The notes under the pieces are model-generated. The model had not been told where the DNA came from. It ran no database searches and saw only the letters and a list, made by a program, of their open reading frames with translations. Below are positions 6,605 to 12,567 of a stretch of DNA of 12,567 nt, one piece after another. How positions within the stretch are numbered: position 1 is the first letter of the stretch; every line of letters begins with the position of its first letter. The stretch is from Alphaproteobacteria bacterium (GTDB lineage Bacteria; Pseudomonadota; Alphaproteobacteria; Rhizobiales; Hyphomicrobiaceae): contig JAJRRE010000457.1 in assembly GCA_024279745.1 (NCBI GenBank), forward strand, positions 1-12,567, given 5' to 3'. The translations under genes and the position numbers were made by a program.

Positions 6605-6658
6605 TTTGCCCGATGTTTCTTTGCTGACGTATCTTTGCCCGACGTTTCTTCGCCGACC
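6605..6658 (+). repeat. Short tandem repeat upstream of metG
   Basis: TTTGCCCGATGTTTC (6605-6619), TTTGCTGACGTATC (6620-6633), TTTGCCCGACGTTTC (6634-6648) and a partial TTCGCCGACC (6649-6658) form about 3.6 imperfect copies of a 14-15-base unit. The array fills half of the 108-base gap between holB and metG and ends 24 bases before the metG start codon. No known regulatory element was recognised. Confidence 0.8.
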
Positions 6659-6682
6659 AAATTTTGAATGGACCAATAGCCT

Positions 6683-8356
6683 ATGGCACAACGCAAGTGT
6701 TTTTACATTACAACGGCGATCTCCTATCCCAACGGTGTGCCCCATATCGGTCATGCCTATGAGGCCATTGCAACCGATGCGCTGGCCCGGTTTCAACGGC
6801 TCGATGGGAAAGATGTCTATTTCCTGACCGGTACTGATGAGCATGGGCTGAAGATGAAACAGACCGCCGACAAGGAGGGCCTCGACGTGGCCGCTCTGGC
6901 GGACCGCAACGCGGCGCGCTTTCAGGACATGGTGGCGGCGCTTAACTGCTCCAATGATGATTTTATTCGCACAACCCAGCCGCGCCATCATCGGTCGGTT
7001 ACAGAACTTTGGCAGCGCATCGCGGAAAATGGTGCGGTCAATAAAGACGATAAAGGCGACATTTATCTCGATCGTTATGCCGGCTGGTATTCGGTGCGCG
7101 ATGAAGCCTTTTACAGTGAGGATGAAACAACGCTTGGCGAAAATGGTGTGCGGCTGGGCGCCCAGGGTACGCCGGTTGAGTGGACAGAAGAAGAGACCTA
7201 TTTTTTCAAGCTGTCGGCTTACCAAGATAAATTGCTCGCCTATTATGACGCCAATCCCGATTTTATTCTGCCTGCCGCGCGGCGCAATGAAGTGGTGTCC
7301 TTCGTCAAAGGCGGGCTCAAAGACTTGTCCTTGTCGCGCACGACGCTGGACTGGGGCATTCCCGTTCCCGGTGCGCCCGATCATGTCATGTATGTGTGGA
7401 TTGATGCGCTGACCAATTACATTACCGGCGTTGGCTTTCCCGATGAAAACGCGGAACTCTTTAAGAAATTCTGGCCCGCCGACGTGCATGTCATCGGTAA
7501 AGACATTTTGCGCTTTCACGCGGTTTATTGGCCGGCCTTTTTGATGGCTGCTGGTGTGGAGCTGCCAAAACGCGTTTTTGCCCATGGCTTCTTGTTTAAC
7601 CGCGGCGAGAAAATGTCGAAATCGCTTGGCAATGTGGTTGATCCCTTTGCCATGATCGAAGCTTATGGCGTTGACCAAATGCGCTATTTTTTCCTGCGCG
7701 AAGTGCCCTTTAGTAATGACGGCAGCTATTCTCATGAGGCCATTGTCAATCGCTCCAATGCCGATCTGGCCAATGATCTGGGCAATCTGGCGCAGCGCTC
7801 ACTCTCGATGATTGCAAAAAACTGCGATGGCGTGTTGCCGGAGCCGGGCGCGTTTACCGAAGCCGACCAGACAATATTAGCTGCCGCCGATGCCATGCTG
7901 GAGCCGGCGCGCGCGGCGATGGATGTGCAGGCGATTTCCAAGGCGCTCGATATCATCTGGGCGGTGGTCGGCGATGCTAATCGGTATTTTGCCGGCGAGG
8001 AACCCTGGGCCAAGCGCAAGACCGATTTCAAACGCATGGAGACCATTCTTTATGTTACGGCCGAAGTCGTGCGCCAGGTGTCGATCTTTGCCCAGGCCTA
8101 TGTGCCAGGTTCCGCCGCCAAGCTGCTCGATTATTTGGGCGTTGATGTAGCGGCCCGCAGTTTTGACGCGTTGGGCGAAACGGGACGCTTGACGCCTGGC
8201 ACGTCGTTGCCAGCGCCCGAGCCGGTATTCCCCCGTTATGTCGATCCCGATGAAGCGGCGAAGGGCGGCAAGGCGGCCAAGAGCGGCAAAAGCGGGAAGG
8301 GTGGTGCACAACCGGGGAACAACAAAAAACAGCAGGGCAAAAAGGGTAACGTTTAA
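6683..8356 (+). CDS. metG: Methionyl-tRNA synthetase
   Basis: MetG charges tRNA-Met and initiator tRNA with methionine in the cytoplasm. The class I signatures are PHIGH (20-24) and KMSKS (310-314), joined by a Rossmann fold that includes GTDEHG. The connective peptide (about 120-160) lacks paired zinc cysteines, and its GWYS segment and AFYSEDE replace the usual knuckle. This is the short alphaproteobacterial type. An anticodon-binding helical domain follows, with NRSNADLANDLGNLAQR near its start. There is no C-terminal EMAP/Trbp111-type tRNA-binding domain. Instead, residues from about 524 to 557 are a lysine-, glycine- and asparagine-rich tail that could bind RNA non-specifically (inference). 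No strong Shine-Dalgarno precedes ATG 6683. The stop shares a base with the tatD start (TAATG). Confidence 0.96.
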   Translation: MAQRKCFYITTAISYPNGVPHIGHAYEAIATDALARFQRLDGKDVYFLTGTDEHGLKMKQTADKEGLDVAALADRNAARFQDMVAALNCSNDDFIRTTQPRHHRSVTELWQRIAENGAVNKDDKGDIYLDRYAGWYSVRDEAFYSEDETTLGENGVRLGAQGTPVEWTEEETYFFKLSAYQDKLLAYYDANPDFILPAARRNEVVSFVKGGLKDLSLSRTTLDWGIPVPGAPDHVMYVWIDALTNYITGVGFPDENAELFKKFWPADVHVIGKDILRFHAVYWPAFLMAAGVELPKRVFAHGFLFNRGEKMSKSLGNVVDPFAMIEAYGVDQMRYFFLREVPFSNDGSYSHEAIVNRSNADLANDLGNLAQRSLSMIAKNCDGVLPEPGAFTEADQTILAAADAMLEPARAAMDVQAISKALDIIWAVVGDANRYFAGEEPWAKRKTDFKRMETILYVTAEVVRQVSIFAQAYVPGSAAKLLDYLGVDVAARSFDALGETGRLTPGTSLPAPEPVFPRYVDPDEAAKGGKAAKSGKSGKGGAQPGNNKKQQGKKGNV

Positions 8357-9237
8357 TGTTAGTTGATCATCATTGTCATCTGGATTTTGAGCAATTGGCG
8401 CAGGACCGCGTAGAGGTTTTGGCGCGCGCGCGCGACGCCGGTGTTGGCATCATGGTTACGATTTCAACGCTGGTTTCAAAGTTTCCCGATGTGTTGGCTG
8501 TAGCTGAAGCGCATGACAATATTTACTGCTCAGTCGGCACCCACCCGCATAATGCCGACAGCGAATTGGATGTGCCGGTCTCAAAACTGGTCGAGCTGGC
8601 GGCCCACCCCAAAGTGGTGGCGATTGGCGAAGCGGGTCTCGATTATTTCTATCAAAAAAGCTCACGCGAAGGACAGGCGCTAGGCTTTCGCAACCACATT
8701 GCCGCCGCACGCGAAACCGGCCTGCCGCTGGTCATTCATGCGCGCGATGCCGACGAAGACACCGCTGCAATCTTGGAAGACGAGATGGCCAAGGGCGCGT
8801 TCAAGGCCGTGCTGCATTGCTTTACCGCTGGCCCGGATCTGGCGCGCCGGGCGCTGGCGCTCGGGCTGTATGTGTCGTTCTCCGGCGTGATCACCTTCAA
8901 AAAATCAGACGAGCTGCGCGCCATTGCCGCCGATGTACCGCTTGATCGGCTGCTGGTTGAGACCGACGCGCCCTATCTGGCGCCAATGCCCTATCGCGGC
9001 AAACGCAATGAGCCCAGCTATGTTGTGCACACGGCGGCCAAGTTAGCTGAAGTTAAAGGAATTACTGCAGACGCATTGGCCGCTGCAACAACGCGGAATT
9101 TCTTTGCCCTGTATAGCAAGACCCCAAAACCGGCGGGATGGGCAGACCATACTGCTTCGGCCACATCGCGTGACGCGGCAGCCCAGTCTCAGGTGACGCA
9201 GACGCCGGCAAGGCAGTCGCAGGCGGAGACGCAATGA
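8356..9237 (+). CDS. tatD: TatD-family metal-dependent hydrolase (probable DNase)
   Basis: This is a TIM-barrel amidohydrolase of the TatD family. Characterised members are metal-dependent 3'-5' exonucleases or deoxyribonucleases linked to DNA repair and quality control. The metal ligands are visible: HCH (His6, His8), GEAGLDYF (Glu92), VIHARDA (His128), LHCFTA (His154) and VETDAPYLAP (Asp204). GTHPH at 61-65 is another family motif. The catalytic barrel ends near residue 255. A tail of about 38 residues rich in Ala, Gln, Ser and Thr follows, which is not usual for the family's roughly 260-residue proteins. The ATG overlaps the metG stop by one base, indicating coupled translation. The exact substrate in this organism is not shown by sequence. 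Confidence 0.93.
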   Translation: MLVDHHCHLDFEQLAQDRVEVLARARDAGVGIMVTISTLVSKFPDVLAVAEAHDNIYCSVGTHPHNADSELDVPVSKLVELAAHPKVVAIGEAGLDYFYQKSSREGQALGFRNHIAAARETGLPLVIHARDADEDTAAILEDEMAKGAFKAVLHCFTAGPDLARRALALGLYVSFSGVITFKKSDELRAIAADVPLDRLLVETDAPYLAPMPYRGKRNEPSYVVHTAAKLAEVKGITADALAAATTRNFFALYSKTPKPAGWADHTASATSRDAAAQSQVTQTPARQSQAETQ

Positions 9238-9240
9238 ACC

Positions 9241-10050
9241 ATGAGCCATAAGCTAACGATATTGGGCTGCGGCTCCTCGGGCGGTGTGCCACGTATCGGC
9301 AATAAGTGGGGCGCTTGTGATCCTGAAAACCCCAAAAACAGACGCCGCCGTTGTTCTGTCCTGATCGAGCGGTTTGCCGGCGAGCCGGGTAAAAGCGGGC
9401 GCACGCGGGCGCTGATCGACACCTCGCCGGATATGCGCGAGCAATTGCTGGCCGCCGGCGTTAGCACTTTAAACGGCGTGTTGTTCACCCATGATCACGC
9501 CGACCATACCCATGGCATCGATGATTTGCGCGTGCTGTCCTACAATATGAAATCGCGCATTCACGCCCATATGGATGCCGCCGTCGAAGCGACCTTGATG
9601 AAGCGCTTCACCTATTGCTTCAAGACCCCGGACGGCTCGCCCTATTCGCCCATTATAGAGCCGCACAAAATAACGCCACCGACGCCGGTATTGGTTGAAG
9701 GCGGCGGCGGTGTAATCGAGGCTTGTCCAATCGTGCAGGACCATGGCCAGATTACCTCGCTCGGGTTTCGCTTTGGATCGCTGGCCTATTCTCCCGACGT
9801 GAGCAATTTAAACGCGAAGGCGCAAGAGCAGTTGCACGGCCTTGATGTGTGGATCGTCGATGCGCTGCGTTATGAGTACCACCCCAGCCATTTCAGCGTT
9901 AAAGACGCGCTCAAATGGATCAAGCGGCTCAAACCCAAACGCGCGATTTTAACCCATCTGCATGTCGATCTGGATTTTGAAACCCTGAAACGCGAGTTAC
10001 CCGAAGGCGTTGAGCCGGCCTATGACGGGATGACCATTGAGTTTGATTAA
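9241..10050 (+). CDS. MBL-fold metallohydrolase, PhnP-like
   Basis: This is a beta-lactamase-fold hydrolase with two metal ions. The signature HDHADH gives His84, His86, Asp88 and His89. Further ligands are probably His168 (VQDHG), Asp186 (YSPDVS) and His239 or His241 (LTHLH). N-terminal LGCGSSGGVP and HGIDDLR after the metal motif resemble PhnP, a phosphodiesterase for 5-phosphoribosyl 1,2-cyclic phosphate. No other phn genes are nearby, so a phosphonate role is not supported by context. The gene starts 3 bases after the tatD stop and is probably the last in this transcript. A paired tatD and MBL gene after metG is, as far as I recall, common in alphaproteobacteria. A general phosphodiesterase role is the safest reading. 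Its length of 269 residues is normal. Confidence 0.9.
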   Translation: MSHKLTILGCGSSGGVPRIGNKWGACDPENPKNRRRRCSVLIERFAGEPGKSGRTRALIDTSPDMREQLLAAGVSTLNGVLFTHDHADHTHGIDDLRVLSYNMKSRIHAHMDAAVEATLMKRFTYCFKTPDGSPYSPIIEPHKITPPTPVLVEGGGGVIEACPIVQDHGQITSLGFRFGSLAYSPDVSNLNAKAQEQLHGLDVWIVDALRYEYHPSHFSVKDALKWIKRLKPKRAILTHLHVDLDFETLKRELPEGVEPAYDGMTIEFD

Positions 10051-10059
10051 ACCGGCGTC

Positions 10060-10674
10060 TCAATTGCCGCGTGGCTGATCACTGCCGGTCGTTGTGTTAG
10101 CCGCCGTTTTGACTGTGTCGGCGTTGTCCTGGGCGCGAATAGCCTCTTCGGCAGCCAGCAGGGCGGTGATGGCCGGGGTGATGGGCGGGCTGTCTATTTG
10201 CTCAAACCCAAAGACGTCGCTCATTTTTTCAATTGAGATAAAGCTGCGCTCTTTGCGATTGTAAAACCCGCCCTTGACCAATGCCGTCGCGGCGACTGCG
10301 CCAGCTCGTGCGCCGCGGGTAAAACGTATTTTGTGTTCCATGACAAAGATCGAGCCTTGCCAGTAGACAATGGCAGTTTCCATATCAAAGGGCTCAAACA
10401 GTTTCAGCTCGCGCCGATAGCGAATGGTGCTGCTAGTCAGAACGGGCATCCAGCCGCGTTGCAACATCGGACGCACCAGTCCCATTCTCATGATCATATC
10501 CATCCGCCCCAGATCCATGATCGTGAGGTAGCGCCCGTTATTCATATGCAGGTTAATATCCAGATCAAGCGGCCACACCCGAAACCGAAGTTTTGAGCGC
10601 CCTAATGGTGCCGAAAGTGAGGTGCGCCATTGCGCGGCGATCAATGTTGCGAAAAACCGGAACCATAAATTCAT
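10060..10674 (-). CDS. Hotdog-fold acyl-CoA thioesterase-like protein (THEM6/4HBT type)
   Basis: The protein resembles the thioesterase-like group related to THEM6 and FcbC/YbgC hotdog enzymes, which hydrolyse acyl-CoA or acyl-ACP thioesters. The hallmark is the segment with PLDLDINLHMNNGRYL (35-50), where Asp37/Asp39 and the HMNNG motif form the active-site region. RYRREL and the TAIVYWQGSIFVMEH strands continue the fold. Residues 1-16 are hydrophobic and aromatic and could be a membrane-associated segment. The last 40 or so residues are low-complexity Ala, Thr and Asn. The minus-strand start has a good AAGGTGA ribosome-binding site 7 bases before ATG. The gene converges on the MBL gene with only 9 bases between stop codons. 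The substrate is not known. Confidence 0.82.
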   Translation of the reverse strand: MNLWFRFFATLIAAQWRTSLSAPLGRSKLRFRVWPLDLDINLHMNNGRYLTIMDLGRMDMIMRMGLVRPMLQRGWMPVLTSSTIRYRRELKLFEPFDMETAIVYWQGSIFVMEHKIRFTRGARAGAVAATALVKGGFYNRKERSFISIEKMSDVFGFEQIDSPPITPAITALLAAEEAIRAQDNADTVKTAANTTTGSDQPRGN

Positions 10675-11196
10675 CGGGCCGTCACCTTATTCTTGAAGCA
10701 TCACCTTGATGACTGGAGCGGTTTGGTGATTTGAGAAAAATTGTCATTGGTGTTCGGGCGTCTGCATAGAGGCGTTCGGCCGCCAGATCAATGTTGTGTC
10801 TGCGGGCCTGGCAAATTATTAGCGTCAGCGGGGCAATATGACGACTTTTCTGCCCTCAGGAACCCGCTCGTCAAGAAACACAAGCACTGAATTCACGCTG
10901 AAGCAGACCAGGACCCGATATCGGCATCTAAACCTGTTAACTTTTGGCTTTGTAACCTGGATCAAGTGCCAGGACACCGAAACACCGGGACACCGACCTC
11001 AGGAACGCTGGGTAAGTGGACAGGTTTTGCCGCTCATACACTCGCCGCCGTGCCATAATTGGATTATAGGCTGGGGCATTCTGGCGCGATTTCCCCCTTC
11101 TTTGCCAGTTAACATCCCCTCTCGCAAGGAAAGCGCAAAGGTTGTATGCTGGTTCAGCAGGGTAAATATTTGACGCAATTTGGAGAGTGGCAGGGG
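10675..11196. other. Long intergenic spacer between thioesterase and TPR genes
   Basis: Both flanking genes point away from this spacer, so it should carry two divergent promoters, but none could be fixed with confidence. ACACCGAA, ACACCGGG and ACACCGAC form three tandem 8-base units at 10974-10997. CCTGG/CCAGG (10956-10960 with 10969-10973) could form a short hairpin beside them. CTCAGGAAC occurs twice, near 10855 and near 10999. A frame of 111 codons at 10838-11173 looks non-coding. Confidence 0.45.
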
Positions 11197-12567
11197 ATGG
11201 GGATCAAAGCTCTATTATCAATCTGGCTCATGCTATGGGGTCTGCTCATTGTCGTACTGCCCGCCCATGGTGCTACCAAACAGAGCTTGATCAGCGCCCG
11301 CAAAGCCGCTGCCGCATTAACCCAGGGCAAAGTGCGCGATGCCGTGGCGCTGTATAGTCAGGCATTGCAAGACAAGTCGCTGGCGATCGACCGGCGCGCA
11401 AATGTTCTCAATGATCGCGGGGTTGCGCTGTCGCGTCTCAACCGGCCGGCCGACGCTATAAAGGATTTCAATGGCGCGCTCAGACTTTATCCTGAATATG
11501 CCGCCGCCTATAACAATCGCGGCAATGTGCTGCTGGCGCTGGGATTATTTGATGAAGCGCTCAAGGATTTTAACCGCGCGCTGGTGTTGGCCCCCGGTTA
11601 TGCAGCCGCTTATAACAACCGTGCCGGCGCCTATGTACGTTTAGGGCGCATGGGCGACGCGTTGCGTGACTATGACAAGGCGATTACCTTGAAGCCGCAA
11701 AGTGCGGCGCCGCTTAGTGGCCGGGGCCGGGCGCATCTGGAACAATCGCGCCCCCACGCAGCCCTGCGCGATTTCACCCGTGCGATCAAGGCCGATACGC
11801 GGTTTGGACTGGGCTATCGCAGCCGTGCGGAAGCATTGATGAAGATCGGGCGCTTTAAGCAGGCGGTCGAAGATTTGAGCCGCGCCATCACCTTTGATCA
11901 AGGCAATCCTGAATTGCATTTTCTGCGCGGCAAAGCACTGCTGTTCAACCGGCAGACTGATCAGGCGCTTGAGGATTTCAGCCGCGTCATTGAACTGGCT
12001 CCAGGCGGGGCGTCGGGATATCGCGAGCGCGGCTTTGCTCATGGCGCGGCGCGGCGCTACGATCTGGCATTGAGCGATCTTAATCAAGCCGTGCAACTCG
12101 ATCCACGCGACGCGGCGGCTTATGCCTATCGTGGCTGGGTTTATAAGGAAATGGGCCAGCCTGATCTTGGCCTGAAGGATGTAACCATTGCGGTGAAACT
12201 GGCGCCCAAATTGCCCGAAGCTTATTGGGCAAGCGGTGAGGTTAAAGAAGGGCTTGGGCAGGAGCGCGCCGCAATTTCCGATTTGCGCAAAGCTTTGATC
12301 CTGCGGCCGGACTACGCAAAAGTGCGAACAGCTCTGTCCCGCCTTGGTGTTAAGAACCAATTGCAGGAGGTCGATTTCCCACAATTGGGCCTTGATAAAT
12401 GGCGCGTGGTGGCGCGCGGTAAGCAATATGTGGCCCTGCACGACAACTATCCGCGTCTGCGCGTTCCCCTGGAAATGATGAGTTCAGGCCAACCACGGCT
12501 GCTTGATTGGCAAGTCAAGAAATCACCGTTCCGAAACATTGGTGTATTGCAGTTTTTCGCCGGTGAA
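11197..12567 (+). CDS. Exported TPR-repeat protein, 3' end outside window
   Basis: The frame opens at ATG 11197, after a GAGAGTGGCAGGGG purine-rich ribosome-binding region, and is still open at the last base (457 codons visible). Residues 1-25 form a signal peptide (hydrophobic core IWLMLWGLLIVVLP, probable cleavage after AHG). From about residue 32 there are roughly ten tetratricopeptide repeats. The eight from residue 100 to 371 are in exact 34-residue register, with recurring AAYNNRG, A..DF..A and L.P patterns, and a ninth follows from 372. TPR arrays form a superhelix that binds partner proteins, here most likely in the periplasm. After the array (about 410-457) comes a region with WRVVARGKQYVAL and LLDWQVKKSPF that I do not recognise. 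It may be the start of a separate C-terminal domain. Function is unknown; the repeats alone do not show it. Confidence 0.9.
   Translation, partial: MGIKALLSIWLMLWGLLIVVLPAHGATKQSLISARKAAAALTQGKVRDAVALYSQALQDKSLAIDRRANVLNDRGVALSRLNRPADAIKDFNGALRLYPEYAAAYNNRGNVLLALGLFDEALKDFNRALVLAPGYAAAYNNRAGAYVRLGRMGDALRDYDKAITLKPQSAAPLSGRGRAHLEQSRPHAALRDFTRAIKADTRFGLGYRSRAEALMKIGRFKQAVEDLSRAITFDQGNPELHFLRGKALLFNRQTDQALEDFSRVIELAPGGASGYRERGFAHGAARRYDLALSDLNQAVQLDPRDAAAYAYRGWVYKEMGQPDLGLKDVTIAVKLAPKLPEAYWASGEVKEGLGQERAAISDLRKALILRPDYAKVRTALSRLGVKNQLQEVDFPQLGLDKWRVVARGKQYVALHDNYPRLRVPLEMMSSGQPRLLDWQVKKSPFRNIGVLQFFAGE

Noticed and set aside
6479..7735. 418-codon minus-strand frame opposite metG
   Set aside because: It is antisense to a clear methionyl-tRNA synthetase and arises from GC-rich codon bias.
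9241..10050. Assignment of the MBL gene as phnP in a phosphonate operon
   Set aside because: There is motif similarity, but no other phn genes are in the window, so no symbol was given.
10838..11173. 111-codon plus-strand frame upstream of the TPR gene
   Set aside because: It has mixed composition without hydrophobic-polar patterning and includes tandem 8-mers. A purine-rich GCGGGG precedes its ATG, so a small unknown protein cannot be fully excluded.
11641..12441. 266-codon minus-strand frame opposite the TPR gene
   Set aside because: It is a shadow of the regular TPR repeats on the plus strand.

Overview
The window looks like a chromosomal segment of an alphaproteobacterium. The gene order rlpA - dacF-type carboxypeptidase - tmk - holB - metG - tatD - MBL-fold hydrolase is, from memory, typical of Hyphomicrobiales and relatives. 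The protein sequences (alphaproteobacterial RlpA, a HolB without zinc cysteines, a short MetG without metal-binding cysteines) fit this. The genus cannot be named from the sequence. No phage, transposase, CRISPR array or plasmid gene was seen.

Layout. Positions 1-1116 hold the 3' part of a PhoQ-like sensor histidine kinase, followed by a probable intrinsic terminator. About 400 bases (1173-1573) then hold no convincing gene. They contain three diverged copies of a hairpin-rich repeat, one on the minus strand and two in tandem on the plus strand. This block ends directly at the 3' end of a minus-strand tRNA-Ser(UGA) gene (1580-1669). After a 350-base spacer come rlpA (septal peptidoglycan protein) and a D-alanyl-D-alanine carboxypeptidase, both exported and both acting on the cell wall. 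Next is a compact plus-strand cluster: tmk and holB share one base (TGATG), metG and tatD share one base (TAATG), and tatD and the MBL gene are 3 bases apart. This cluster links dTMP phosphorylation, the clamp loader, methionyl-tRNA charging and two metal-dependent hydrolases. A hotdog-fold thioesterase gene converges on it from the minus strand with a 9-base gap. After a spacer of about 520 bases, an exported protein with about ten TPR repeats begins and runs off the right edge.

The protein-coding genes are mostly conserved housekeeping genes. The most unusual feature is the hairpin-repeat block at 1173-1573. The three copies differ in sequence inside the stems but keep the base pairing through compensating changes, which suggests selection on a folded RNA or single-stranded DNA form, or a palindromic mobile repeat family. 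Smaller oddities are a 15-base tandem repeat before metG, a duplicated ribosome-binding segment before tmk, an atypical LID segment in thymidylate kinase, and lysine- or glutamine-rich tails on MetG and TatD.
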